The notes: generated by a model from the letters alone, not told the origin. A stretch of DNA of 64,000 nucleotides from Synanceia verrucosa (GCA_029721515.1 CM056556.1:23488169-23552168), one strand, 5' to 3'. Positions 45,819 to 59,183 are shown, counted from the stretch's first letter. Numbers and translations are program-made.

Positions 45819-46349
45819 GGCTGCGTCCGAAACTCCATACTAACATGCTATTGAGTGTGATAAAACAGTATGAGCGACTTTTTAGTATGTCTGAAACCTT
45901 AGTATGAACCCAATAGTATGTGAGGTGCATACTATTTCCGTTAAATATTACAGTATGCAAGCACTGGACACTACGCCGGCATAAATGTCCCACAATGTAA
46001 TGCAGCGGTGACGACAACAACAACACGGACAATGGTGAACGGCAACCAGCGCAACACATTATTGTTTGGCTTCTTATCGGATGCATATCAAGGATGTATT
46101 ATTAGATTATTATTATTTGATGTATTAATAAAGCAGATTGCCAGTAGAGGTAAGGTTGGCATGGGTTACCATGGTTACGCAGCTCCAATCCAACTGGCAA
46201 GAGACTCTCAAGAAGTGCGGTACTTCTGCACTAAGCAGTGCATTGGAAAAGATTCATACTACATTTATTCACTCAAAAGTATGGTGAATGATAGTACACA
46301 TGTACACATGAGTATGTAGTGTATACTATATGGAATTTCTGACGCAACC
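45819..46349. mobile_element. MITE forming the probable gramd4 3'UTR
   Basis: Ends GGCTGCGTCCGAAACTCCATACT and AGTATACTATATGGAATTTCTGACGCAACC are imperfect inverted repeats. Further inside, both arms carry repeated AGTATG/CATACT motifs. No transposase. It begins 36 bp beyond the gramd4 stop codon on that gene's strand and carries a minus-strand AATAAA (plus 46264-46269). Confidence 0.75.
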
Positions 46350-46385
46350 TTTGTGTTTGATGGGAGCAATCTTGTGTAGGTGTTA

Positions 46386-49300
46386 CTATGCCTCTGGGTT
46401 AGTGGCTGTAGCCATGGTAACTATCTTCATATACTGAGTACTGACGGCATCGAAGGCCTCATCTCTGTGGATCATCGCTCCAAACACCATTGGCTGCAAC
46501 AGAACAAAGTTATACACCAGTAAATGCACTTGGTTTCCTTCTGATGTACTCGTACAGATTTCTATGTTTATGCAACTTTAGACTTTGACTTCACTACATT
46601 TCATTTCTGCTCTCCACTCCCTCGTCACTCAGCTTTCACATCTGTACCTGAGTACCCTTGTGTTATCATCGATGCAACATTTGTTTATATTGATGCAACA
46701 GTGTAGAAAAGCATATCAATTGCAAAATTGTTTCGATACCAGTTCCAAAACAAAACTTCGACACTTCAATAAGGTACTTTTGTGTAGTTTGGGCTTGAAT
46801 TATGGTCGTCAGTTATTAGTTATTAGTTATTATTATTATTAGTACTATTTTATGATTTCAACTCAAAAAGGTATTTTTTGTAATTTATCATGGTAGACAT
46901 ATGGTCTGATGATGGATCAGGCAAGATTGCTAGAGTTCCTCTTTAGGACCCTAGGGAGTGAGAGTTGAGTTCACCTTATGGTGTGTTAAATGGAAGTTAT
47001 AAGTTGGAACTTGGACCACTAATCGACATAACCCCAAAGTTTGGGACTCCCAGCCTTACAGACATACAACAAAACTACTGTTTACATACAGGGGTCGGAC
47101 AATGAAACTGAAACAACTGGTTTTAGAGCACAACAATTCATTAGTATGGTGTAGGGCCTCCTTTTGCGGACAATAAAGCATCAGTTCATCTTGGGAATGA
47201 CAGATACAAGTCCTGCACAGTGGCCAGAGGGATTTTGAGCCAGTCTTCTTGCAGAATAGTGTCCAGGTGGAAAATGTTTCCTGACTCGCTCCTCCAAAAC
47301 ACCCCAAAGCTCAATAAGATTTTCACTGCTGGCACCATTGAAACCGATGTTTGGTATTGACACGAGTGACCAAAGGTTTGGCTGTAGCAGCCCAGCCCTG
47401 GATATTGACCCTGTAGAGCTCCCGACGGACAGTTTTGGTGGAAACAGGAGAGTTGAGGTGCACATTTAATTCTGCAGTGAGTTGGGCAGCTGTGGTTTTA
47501 TGTTTTTTGGATACAATCCGGGTTAGCACCCGGACATCCCTTTCAGACAGCTTCCTCTTGCGTCCACAGTTACTCCTGTTGGATGTGGTTCGTCCTTCTT
47601 GGTGGTATGCTGACATCACCCTGGACACTGTGACTTTTGATACATCACAAAGACTTGCTGTCTTGGTCATTTGTCCTCTTTTGAACTCTGATATATCACC
47701 CATAATGTTGTGTGCATTGCAATATTTTAAGCAAAACTGTGCTATTACTCTGCTAATTGAACCTTCACACTCTGCTCTTACTGGTGAAATGTACAATCAA
47801 TGAAGTTTGACCACCAGGCTGGTCACATTTAGCCATAAAACCTCCAACACTAAATTGGTCAGTGTTTCAGTTTCATTGTCCAACCCCTGTAAGTAGCAGA
47901 TAGCATGAATTCTATGTCGCGTTGGTAAGATTCACAGGGGGTTGTGATTTAAATTCTGACTTAGAGCTTGGAAATTCCAACATTCATGTACAACTTGAAC
48001 GCATCATGAAGCTAAACACGCCATACTTCTCTGTTGTACCAGCGAACTTTGTGTTCTTATGCTGGGAAAGTGAGGTGATGGATCACTGTCACTATGAATC
48101 TGAGGAAGACATGTCCCTCTGTCCATAGAGACATCTGAGAGCATGGTTCACAGACATTTAGGTATCAGAATTTGGCACCGAATGATGATTCATTTTTTGA
48201 TACCCAATAGGATCAGAGCTTTTCGGTCGTTGCTAAAAAAAAGTATCGAAGTTTGATACCAAGCCCTAATCACTAGTCTATACATGGAGTCAACCTTTGT
48301 ATTTTGACGAGAATGTGAATCGCTGCAGATTTTGGAAGAGACTGGCAATGTGGAAACTCTACTAACTGACTAATACTTCCATATTTTGGCAAGGTTAGTT
48401 TTTAACTTCTGATGCAAACAGAGTACACATCAACTATACGTGAGACCACCTTTTAAAAGTGACGAGACTAAACATCCCTTTGTGTGCCTTTGTATTTACG
48501 TTGATTTAACTTTCAGCTCTTACCTTTTGGGTGGATGGCGTGGCGATGGAAATGCCCATCCCCGATCCAGGCAACACAGACAAAACTTTATACTGTAAGT
48601 GACAGAGAAGACACAGTCAAATAAACTGTGTTTATGAGACAACATAAAACCACCTAATATGACACCAAACCAAAAGGACAAACATAAACAAGCCCATTAA
48701 TAATGAAATGACTGCTAACAGGGACAAGTCATACAGTGTAATGTACAAACAAAGAGGCCAGTCACAATGTGACCGCTTATCAGATAGTGATACACACTAA
48801 CAGTGTGAGGGTTCAGTGCTCTGGTTCAGGGAGGATGGTGGAACAGGACCAGAGACTCTACATACCTTCTGGATATCAGTGATGTCGACCAGTTTGATGA
48901 CTTTGTTCCTCTTAGAGGATCCCGATCTGGAACTAGAGCTCTCGAAACACAGATAGCTGAGGATTCAGAGGAGAAAACCCTCGTTCACTTCAGTTTTTGC
49001 ATAAACTTAATTTACTATCCCTTTTCCCACCAAAATTAGCACTTATACACATTTTAAAAAGAAAAACAGGCTAAAACTAAGCAACATTCCTTTACCATTG
49101 CTGTTTGTTTCTGGTGTCACTGACGTGTCTGAAGCAAGGTTGTAATAGATGTATAACAACAAAAGTGGCCACAAAAACAGGGGGCTTTAATTTTTGGATA
49201 GGAAGATGATTCAACAGTGCCTTTTCCGTCACTCTGATCCACTCAGAAAGCTGTTGGCAGCAGTTTCTTTGACTTGTTGTTGCATTGAGGGCGAGAAAAA

Positions 49301-52300
49301 AAGTATAAATTTCCAACATTTTGGTAAAAAAAATGACATCCGAGAAGTGGATGCAGCATGTACACCAACTTTAAAATATTTTTTCTGAAGATTTTGGAAG
49401 TGCTCTCCACTCTAGGCGTGTAGTGTAGAACATGCAATACACACTAATATTAATACATATATTTCCATGTGCCAAAGAATATTTTGAAAATTTTGATTAA
49501 AGTATGAAATATAAAAAAGTAGAGCTGATAAAGAAACACTTCAGAATATATGCAGCATTTTAAAATTGGAATGGAGTCTGTAGCCGAAAGTATGCTGAGG
49601 CAATGGACTTTATGCCCAGCTCCACTACTTCCTGGACTTCAGCCAGCTCCTTTATTTCCTGTCTTATATGATTGGACAAACTGATTATTCCACGTGTGCC
49701 TGACCTCAGTAGTCACAGCAACAATAATCAGACAGACCTGGATTAATCAATTTGTCCAATAATGTAAGACAGTAAGACATACTGGGCTGAATCATTCTCA
49801 CAATAAAACTGAGCTGACGGGAGGTGAGACTTACTTCTCAGTGACGTACAGGACTCCGTTGCGGATGTAGTCGGTCGGTGTCTTCCTGTCTCTGTTGATG
49901 AGGCAGCAGCGCCAGCCATTGTCACACACTGACACAACAACACAAAGAACCACACAACAGTTTATGGCAGCAGGTTAGGTACTGGCTTTTTGGAAATTTG
50001 GGAGCAGCCACATTGCACACAGTTTGAAGTCCCACCTGCCAAAGGGTGCTCGCTCTCTGGCAGGTTGAAGACGTCATGGAAAGCGCCTCTCTTGGTGCTG
50101 TAGCATCGTCCTCCTTCCTCGTCCCGGCTGACACCCAAAGGAGCTGCAGCACCAACGTTGCCTCGGCCGGCTGTCATGGTAACCTGAACAGGCGGAGAGA
50201 GAGGTCGGGGTGGGGCACAGAGTGGATTAGCAAATCGGCAGGAGACGAGGAACTGTGGCAGCATCCTGAGCATCAGTCAGGGAATGAAGCTGCAGCTGAC
50301 AGTCAAAAAGATAAACTCACATGTCCAAGTCAGATTTGGATCTAATGATTGCCTGCATTTTCTGTTTCTATGTTGCTGTTGTTCTAAAAACATGCCTGAA
50401 ATCTCATCAATATCCCAATCATTAGCTATCCTTAGCCTTACCAGTAGTGAAACTAAAAGCAGAAAGACTGTCCTCGAAGAAGAAACCAACTTCAATGAAG
50501 AAAGTCCCTTAGTGGCAGAAATAATCAGACTCAAAAATCAAGATAAAACAAAATCAATGTTGAGCAGGATGACCTACGACACATCATCCCTGCATCACTT
50601 TATGTTTTCCCCCTAAACATTCCACAAATTTTGATAAGATCCAACTTGATTTTTTTTTTTAAATTTAGACCAGAATTTCAAGCACAGACACAAAACTAGG
50701 TTCACGGCAACAAAGATTTTAAGTAAGACTCAACCCGAGCTCAGGTAAAAACATTAATGATATACACTTGAAAAAAAGGATAAAACACTGAAAGTTCAAG
50801 TAAAACAAGAACAAAGTTTGTCCTAAGGGAGGTGCTAGAGGGAAGGATTCATCCTCTGATGACCAGGACAAGACACTGACTGACAATTTGACTGGTGGGT
50901 TTTGAGATAACCAACTAAGGAACAACACAGACTATCAATGTGACTACAGCAACACTCAGCATTAGATGAACATCTCTTAACTACAATAAATACTACTGAT
51001 GTCTAACAAATACACGTCCTACCTGTTCGCACTCAGACAGCTGAGAGAGAAAAAAAAACAACAGAGAACTGAAGCCAACACAGACCAGAGATCGCCTGCT
51101 GGGACCAGAAGGAACCAGTGAGCACCTTGCTTCAGGACATATCTGAGCCCTTGGCTAACTTCAGACCAGCACTCTGGTCAATGAGCTGTGCTTTCTGGAT
51201 ATTGTCAGAGGGTGTGGACTGACCCGTCTGCTCAGCGTGGTGTTGCCTCGCTCCTTCAGCTGCAGGTCGGTGGGTAAATTGGTCCAGATGATGTAGGGGG
51301 TGTCGAAGCGCTGCCTCAGCTTAGGACAACTCTTAAAGATGAAGTCGATGATGAAGAACTTTATACCTGCATAAACACCTGAGGAGGAGGAAGAAGATAC
51401 CCTACTGAATCTGTTACTCAATTTAAGGGGTAACTGCTGTGGACCTTATTTTCTCCAGTTTTTGTATCTCTCAGAGTCATTTATGTCCTCTAACAGTGCT
51501 TGTCTTTACCATGAAAGGCTCTGATTATTAATAAGTGTCTGACTTTATAAGAGTATCATTCACAGAGAAGTCACAATGTGATGTGTTGCCAGGAGACTTA
51601 GTGTTATCTAAAGATTTTCAATATCATGGCTGAATATTTAGATGATTTTGATAATGCAGATGAGTTCTTTAGATTCACCCTATTTGAGCCAGAGTACACT
51701 TCTCCTTGAGAGCGACTCTGACACAAACAGACTGGATTAAGTAAAAGGTAAGTTTCTCTGTAAAGTTCTTTCCATAATTTTATCAGACATTTAAAATAAC
51801 AGTCTAAACCTACCAATGACAAAAAACAAGCACTTGTTAAACATGTTATTGTGATAGAAAATGTATTAGACATGAAGGCATGTGTGAGGAGGTTCTGGAT
51901 GTCTGGAGGTTAAAATAAGAGGAAAGACCTTGATAATATTATGTGCCTCCTCCCTGGTGGTGTGATTATATGTGATTCTGTATAAAGTGGAGTGAATGTA
52001 ATATCCATCTATTATCTACCGCTTATCCTCATAGGGTCGAGGGGGGGGCTGGAGCCTATCCCAGCAGGCTGTCTGTTACTACGGTAACTGACCGAGAGCT
52101 TAAGTTACCTCTCTCTGTGAAACAGGCTAGAGTTAGCCCTCTTTCTCTGGTTTGAGTTACCTCCCTTTTTGAAACGGAAAACTCAGTTTCCCTCATTTCA
52201 GGGATAAAAGACTCAGAATTTTCACTAAACCTGCTTTGTGAAACAGATTTTGGGACACCCCTATTTTTTTTGTAAAACAATAAACAAATAATATAAACAA

Positions 52301-55300
52301 GTAAACAATAATTATATGGTGGCAAACACCTTACTCTGTGTGATGGAATAATGAATTTGTTAAGCACTGTATACACAGTAGTTTGTAGCATATAGTATGT
52401 GTTATACCTATAATGAATCCCAGCAGTTTGAACGGCAGCAGGCAGGAGGAGATGAAGGCCAGCCACAGACCAACATACAGCTTCTGAGTCAACTCTGGCT
52501 GAACCCACATAAACAGACTGCGCAAAAACACACAAACACAGTATCAAAGACGTGCATATGAGCCATCAGTTCAATACAACCTGGAATTAAATGTGTGCGG
52601 ATAAACTCACTTCTTTATTTTCTCTAGGATATTTGCCATCTTTCCAAACAGATTCTGTGAGGAGAAGAAACATTCTGTCAACAGACGTGACACGGTAACA
52701 AAGACCACCTGACTTCTGTCGGGTCTCACCTGAGCTTTCTGAGCAACGTCCAGAACCAGCTGGAACTTCTCCGACACAGTCAGGTCTTCTTTAGGAGGCT
52801 CCTGTAGAAACCGAGGAGACACCTGTCAATCACCTGGCATCACACACCAGCTTTGGAGGACTTATTCTGATGCTTTATTCAAGCAGAAAGCATACTACGT
52901 TATGAAAATACTCCGTCACAAGTAAAAGTGCTGCATTCAAAACATTACTTCAGCAAGAGTGTAAGCAGCATTTCAATGTTGCTGCTGTTCAGAGGCAGAG
53001 CAGATTCTAACTAGTTCATAGTATAATCAGTAATCAGTTATTACATTTTCTAAAGCAGCTCCCTCACATATGTTTTCATTTATATTGCCCAGTAGAGCTG
53101 CAGGGATGATGCATTTTAGTGGACCAACCAGGAAGTTGGCATCACTCTGTCTGCCTAAATAAAAAGCCAATGAGGTTTTTCCAGTGGGTTTTGGATTACT
53201 GCAGAAAATAAACTCTGTCAACCTGTCCTCTAAGTATAACCTCCCTACTCACTGATATTGTTATTTTCTAATTCGGGAGTTCGTCTCCAAATGTTCCCCT
53301 AATTTTCCCTCTGTATCTTGGGAACATTTGCTTTCACGTAATCCTTACCAGAGAGGTTTGATGCAAGGGAAGAGGAATTGGGAATTCAATTAAGTAATAA
53401 CCTCTGGCAGCAGGCTACAGACAGCATACGGACCTCCACCTCCTGTGCTCGTCTGGGACTTATTCAGTTTAAGGTCCTGCATAGGGTCCATTTCTCTAAA
53501 TCCAGAATTTCTAAAATCTATCCAGAAGTGGTAGATGAATGTGATAAATGTCATGGTTCTCCCTCTCACCTCAGCCATGTGTTTCTTTTCTTTGCCTGGC
53601 TGTAAATGGTTTTTGGACCATATATTTTAATATTATGTTCATAGTTATTGGAGTAAACTTACAACCTTCTCCATTGATTGCCATTTTTAGGGTCTCTTGC
53701 ATTAAATTCTAACCAAAAGGCTATTTTAGTTTCCACATCCCTACTGGCAAGACGTTGCTTATTATTGCACTGGAAATCTGTTAAATATCCTCCCATCTCC
53801 TTGTGGCTTAAAGACACCATAATCTTTCTGAAACTTGAGAAGATAAAATATACTCTGAGAGGATGCACTAATAAGTTTTTTTCTACAATTGCTAACCATT
53901 TATCTCATATTTTACAAGCTTAGAGTTACTTCCTGAATGAATATGTGCCTGTTTCTGTCTCTTAAATCTTGTTTAGGCTATTCTGTGTGTTAGTCATATT
54001 ATGCTAAGTTGAGGTAGGATGGGGGTGGGGGGTTAATTATGGTTCTTTTGTTGGGTTTTGTTTTTTGCATATGTGTGTAAATGCAGGTGTATCTTAATCC
54101 GTGGTCATATCTTTACATTTGTGCATACAGAGTATTCATACCTACTTGATTATGTACAGGGTAAAAAGATAAAAATGAGTGTGGATTGTATTTGTCATTG
54201 TCATTTTCTCAATAAAAATATTTTGGAAAAAAAAGGAAATGAACTCTGTGATAAACAAATGTTTATGATACATGTAATGTAATGACTTCACATGTCCATC
54301 AGGTGACGCTGTATAACCGTCAGGCAACTTTCACCTGCACCTTTTTATGCTGAGGATTAAAAAACAAACACACAGACGTTGAAAAGACCTCGCTCACCAC
54401 GGGCTCCGAGACTTCAGGCACGATGCTCCACTGGATCCTCCAGCCTCTGAGAGCAGTGCATCATGGGAACACACAGGTAGACAGGAGATCAGTTCACAAT
54501 CATGAGATAAGTTTGTCAAAGATTTCAACTGCTAAGAATCACCTGTTTCCCCAACTCCATTTCCCCTCCAAGACAGAAGTGAACTTGCACTGACCTGGCG
54601 ATGAGCCAGTTCAAGGAGAGACGGAGGATGGCGAGGAAGAGGAACATGGGGACAACCCAGCCTTGCCACGCCGCATACATGTAGACCTGTGCACAACACA
54701 CAGAGGACAGATGCTGATTAAATAATTTTAAAAATAAAAACACATATTTAGACATATAACAGTACACAAAATAAATAAATAAAGGTGTATTTATCCTATT
54801 TAAATAATTCATGAAGCACCTTCATTATATGTGCATATTTCTTAAGAATTCAAAAGATGGGAGCGATTTTACAAAAGATAGACATGGACATAAAATTCAC
54901 AAAATAAAATTAGTGCATTGACAAATTGCATTTTCTGCTTTTTGATTTTCATAAAACAAAATAATATTCTTTGTCTGACTAGATAACTTCCACCAGGAAA
55001 AAAACATTCCCGATGATAAGAACAATCACAAAATGAATGTTATATTGTTTATTGTTATCATCACAAACATCAACGTCTTGTTGTTTCTGGTCTGTTCATT
55101 TGGATTTATCATCAGTAACCTGCTGATGTTTTTGTGTGGACTCACTATGAAGGCGATGCCTGACGTGTAGACAGAGTACCAGCTGGATAAGGCAGAAAGA
55201 TTCCTCTTGAAGTTGGTCACAGGTTTGAATCCTCGTTCTGGAAACAGACAGTTAAACCTCAGCTCTCTGTCCTCTGCACTGTTCTAAATAAACTGTTACA

Positions 55301-57062
55301 TAGCATCTAAACCATTCAATGTGCCAAACACCTTATTATCATCTCTGTACTTTTGGTTTGGGTGTGAATGCTAGGTTAGACTCCCAATCAGAAAGAACTA
55401 CTTACTGAGTCGTCTCATGTTTTCAGTCAACCTGCGGATCAGGAACCACATATTTTAGATTCAAGCCGAGGACAGCTCTATCACAATAAAAGTCATACAC
55501 TATATGACTACTTTAGTTGCTTTATGTTACTGTGTTGGTGTCTATCACGTCTATCTTCCTCACCTCTTTGCACTCAGCGGCTCCTCTGTCTCCACTGTCT
55601 GCTCCTCCGGCTGGAAGCGGAAATCCTCGATATAAACGCCAAAACGCTCATAAAGCCACTTCAAGACGACATCAGACAACGTGTCCTTCTGTTTGTCTAA
55701 GGGACATAAACCAATGGATTATTACCTCACCGAGGAAAGTCCTGTGTTTCTACATTCAAGACAACTTTATTAGGTAAACCTGTAAAATATAACGCAACCA
55801 GCAAAAGAGCAAAAACTGACAGTCAAGTGGACTGGCTGAAAGTTAGTTCAACACATTTCACCTGTCATCCACGAGGCTTCCTCAGTTCTGATGCTTTTGA
55901 ATTTACTTGACCTTCACAGTCAACCCAACACAACAGCTCAGACATCAATACTATTTTCACAAATACAATATTCATTTTCCAGCGTGTTAATTTAACTAGG
56001 TGTTTATTCCTTGTAGTTTGCAGTAATGCTGAAATGAGCCGCATTATACTGACAGATTTCTAATAATTTGCTTGCCTAAAATATTATTTCAATATAATGA
56101 AATTCAGTATGACAACACCACAAATTACGACCTCAGTTTAACAAAATGTAAACATGATACGCTTCATAAAGGAATAATATGTGGCAGAGCTGCTGTATTG
56201 GATTACTTTATATTGAGTAGGCGTGCCTAATAAAGTGGCCAGTAGTGGCTTACCTGCACTGCTTACTGCAGGTTGAGGAGGGGGCGGGACTTTAGGTGTC
56301 TGAGAAGGCGAATCTTCAAGTCTGTGAAGTGACAGAAGTAACCAGTCAGTGTCAGCTCAGAACAGGAACAACGCAGCTCCTTAAATAAAGTCCATTCCTG
56401 AATGACCACCTGGGTTTGAGGACGTCGTTGATCTTCTGCTCCAGCTCCATGCACCTGCTGCGCTCCCTCTCCAGCTCCTGCCTCAGTGAATCCACGTTGG
56501 ACTCCTCTTTCAGTTTCCTCAGCTCCTCCTCTGGAACAGATGAACAGACAAACTGAGTGCCGCTCAGATGACACTGTTTTCCTCCACTCAGTGACGTTCA
56601 CCTCTGGCATCCTTGAGGTGCAGCTTCTTTGTCTTTTACTGGAGGGAGATCTTCAAAGCCCAATTGTACACCATGTCAGAGATATGATAGCATAGAGATA
56701 GTGATTAACAGTAAGGTGTAAATTCAAAAGATACACATGCCAAAAAGTACAATGAGGACAAGAGGTCTGAATGTGTATACGAATGTGAATATTGTTTTAG
56801 AACAGACTTGATTAAAGTGGTGTACCTCTCCTTTAATAGCAGCAGAGCTCATGGATCAAAAATGCAGCTTCTGCTACATCATGAACTTCTCCCAGTAAAA
56901 GCACTAATATATTATATTTCAAGTGCCTGTCTTATAACACCTAGCAGTGGTCATGCAGGTGTTGACTAGATGGGCTCTTGTTTGATTCCTATAAATACTA
57001 TTAAAGCTTTTACTGATGGAAAAACATCCTCTTCATTCACCTCTGTGTCTCTAAGTGTGTCT

Positions 57063-57107
<45 letters not shown>

Positions 57108-59154
57108 AGAGCAGGTTAGCAGGGTTATTAATAGCTGTGTGTGTGTGTTACATAAAGCTTACGGGCAGATATTGACGGATTACCCAGCATGCTGCTGTGC
57201 TGTGGGATGTTTGACTCCAAACTGATGGGAGAAGCCACAATGGCCCAACAGCCAGTCGACACACAGCTCTACCTGCCACCGATTTAAGACTTGTCCAGAG
57301 TGTACCCTGCCTTTCACCCTCAGACAGCTGGGATAGGCTCCAGCCCCCCCGCAATGAGGATAAGCGGTAGAAAATGGATGGATGGAAAAATTTACTGTTA
57401 CTACTTTTTTTGTTGACGCATGAAAGTGACAGACAATAATCATTCAGAGCATATTTATTGCCTCCACGTGGCTCTCAACATGGCAACGGCTGAGTCAGCT
57501 CGCAGCTAATCGATGCTAAGCGTGCGAACAAAGGCAAAGGTATGACAGAACTACAGGTGCTTTACCTGAACAGGATGTGGAAGGTGGGCGCCTCTGTTTC
57601 ATACCAATGTTATCAGCGTAGTGACCATGAGCTAGACAGTGAGGCACGCTCTCATGCACCAACATGCACTAAAAGCACACTCAGCCAGCCCAGCGATGTG
57701 AACAAAGCAAAGACAAGCTGGGATTACAGAACACACGGAGTGACTTCATTGTCTTCACTGGAGAGACATTATTCATCTGTAGATTTATTAACATGGCAAA
57801 CAGCTGACGCTATACTAATACTCTGAAATTACAATTACTGCTATCAAATTTTGGCAACTTTAACTCAAGATCCATTTTCTAGCTTTAACCCAGTTAGTGT
57901 ATTTTCTCTGGGGGTGGGGAGGTCTAACCAGTTTATATCTTCCTGCCCTGTAATCCTGAATATTGCAATATATTTTGTATATTTATGAATTTATGATGAA
58001 CCCTACAGACTTGTGTACCAGTTAGTTTGTTTGTAAGACACAAACACATATGAGTTGTACTTAATAACTATTCTTTGGAGATAATACTCACGTAGGAAGT
58101 GTTTCTCTAACAAGGCGATTTCTAGGTGACCTTTGACCTCGTTGAGATCTGTCCTTGAGTCATCTTGGAGAGGTGCAGAGAATGTTCCTGGACCAGCCTG
58201 AGAGACAAGAATTGTGAAAAAACAACACAGATTGAAATTAAGAAATGAATAAAATCAGTTGTGAGAAACTTCTGGTTCGTGACCTGTTACAATAAAGTTA
58301 GTGTAAGTGATACATCACATTTTACTGCAGAGTATTATTATTTTAAATTTTAAGTACAGTTTGCTAATAAAACATATGTATATGCATATAAAATCCTTCT
58401 TAAGTTCAAGTATTTTTGTATTATACACAGATATTGTTCAGTAGAACCACAGCTGCCTCTCTACTGAAGCAGGTGGTCTCTAATTTATGAAGCTGACTAT
58501 GCGATTCATGCTACAGCTTTGATCCAAACCATTATTTCAATAGACTGAACTCTAATCAGACATACTTCAGCAATATTTCAGCATTAATGGACAGCTGTCA
58601 CAAACATTAACTCACGGTTTGATGCTTGCTGTGTCAAGAGATAATGATGATTGAGATTGGGATTAAAATTATTAATTGAATATATGTAAAAACTGGAATT
58701 GTTTGTGTACTGAACTGGGAGTCCAAACATTAGTGTTTACCTCCTAATCGTGTTGTGTTGTGTCCTGCAGCAACACAAGTTCTCAGACAAACCTGCAGTC
58801 ACTTGATTATGGGTTACAAATACTGGAACGGAAGGAAGTGAATAAACAGAGGAAGCTGTTGAAATCATACCAGTGTTCAAATTCAGTCAAACCACAACTT
58901 CACAGATTTTAAATGATCTCCTCCTAGCTGATATATTTTCTCAGGTGTGCGTTTTTTTTTACCTGAGCGTCATTCTGCTCACTTTGCTCTCCTTCTGCTT
59001 CCCTCAGCTCCTCCGACTCTCTGGTGGTCAGTCGAGGTTTAACCACGACCTCCTCAGTGCATTCTGTGTCGGACGTGTTGGGCGAATCAGCAAGATCAAG
59101 GAACTCATCCCGTCTCTGGCCCCGGAACCGGATCCTGTCCAGATGCTTCCGCAT
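46386..59154 (-). CDS. gramd4: GRAM domain-containing protein 4, 19 coding exons
   Basis: Membrane-associated GRAM-domain protein; in mammals linked to E2F1-induced, mitochondria-related cell death. Coding exons: 59154-58963, 58197-58092, 56530-56410, 56321-56254, 55696-55564, 55431-55406, 55237-55146, 54686-54595, 54446-54398, 52801-52730, 52654-52611, 52517-52408, 51378-51224, 51040-51023, 50183-50036, 49928-49835, 48956-48866, 48592-48524, 46493-46386. Phases agree; 595 residues (human about 578). N-terminus HLDRIRFRGQRRDEFLDLADSPN; coiled coil about 75-140; DTLSDVVLKWLYERFGVY (about 164-182); hydrophobic segments about 231-275 and 340-385; GRAM domain about 440-575 (TKRGAFHDVFNL, NGVLYVTENYLCFES, VIKLVDITDIQKYKVLSVLPGSGMG). 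An upstream in-frame ATG 51 bases earlier lies beyond a possible acceptor, so MRKHL is the preferred start. The 18-nt exon 14 (LSECEQ) is the least certain. Confidence 0.93.
46494..48523. other. gramd4 last intron
   Basis: Holds a deleted Tc1 element (47089-47889). Repeat-like GTATCGAAGTTTGATACCAAGCCCTAA (48242-48269) and TTTCGATACCAG...CTTCGACACTTC (about 46730-46770) look like ends of another DNA-transposon family. Confidence 0.55.
47089..47889 (-). mobile_element. Tc1-like element with internal deletion
   Basis: 801 bp between TA duplications (47087-47088 and 47890-47891). Ends CAGGGGTCGGACAATGAAAC and GTTTCATTGTCCAACCCCTG are inverted repeats. The minus strand keeps the transposase N-terminus with its two helix-turn-helices (FKRGQMTKTASLCDVSKVTVSRVM; GRKRKLSERDVRVLTRIV) from 47796 to about 47323. 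It then jumps to the C-terminal ENLIELWGVLEERVRKHFPP, so the catalytic core is missing. It could move only if another enzyme acted on it. Confidence 0.85.
52002..52066 (-). mobile_element. V-SINE 3' fragment, gramd4 intron 12
   Basis: Reverse copy of the tail only: CCATCTATTATCTACCGC, TTATCCTCATAGGG and GGCTGGAGCCTATCCCAGC. Confidence 0.75.
53250..54235 (+). mobile_element. L1-type LINE 3' end, antisense in a gramd4 intron
   Basis: One frame (53378-53605) reads NNLWQQATDSIRTSTSCARLGLIQFKVLHRVHFSKSRISKIYP in two overlapping parts, then CDKCHGSPSHLSHVF. This is the C-terminal region of fish L1 ORF2 (CDRC zinc-knuckle-like end). A 3'UTR-like stretch follows and ends AATAAAAATATTTTGGAAAAAAAA. 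Heavily 5'-truncated. Confidence 0.75.
55761..56243. mobile_element. MITE-like element abutting a gramd4 splice donor
   Basis: Left ACAACTTTATTAGGTAAACC and right GCGTGCCTAATAAAGTGGCC are inverted versions of a motif frequent in fish genomes (TTTATTAGGTACACC). No coding capacity. The right end lies about 5-10 bp from the donor of gramd4 exon 4 (exon low end 56254). Confidence 0.6.
57067..57107. repeat. (GT)n microsatellite
   Basis: About 40 bp of GT dinucleotides in gramd4 intron 2. Confidence 0.95.
57287..57385 (+). mobile_element. V-SINE 3' fragment
   Basis: ACTTGTCCAGAGTGTACCC, then CAGACAGCTGGGATAGGC, GATAAGCGGTAG and ATGGATGGATGG. The head and core are absent. Confidence 0.8.
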
Positions 59155-59183
59155 GGCTGGCGACGTGGAGCCGGTCTCTACCT

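Larger units (their letters stand above)
56531..58091. other. gramd4 intron 2
   Basis: Contains a (GT)n microsatellite at about 57067-57107 and a plus-strand V-SINE 3' fragment at 57287-57385. No exon recognised. Confidence 0.6.
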
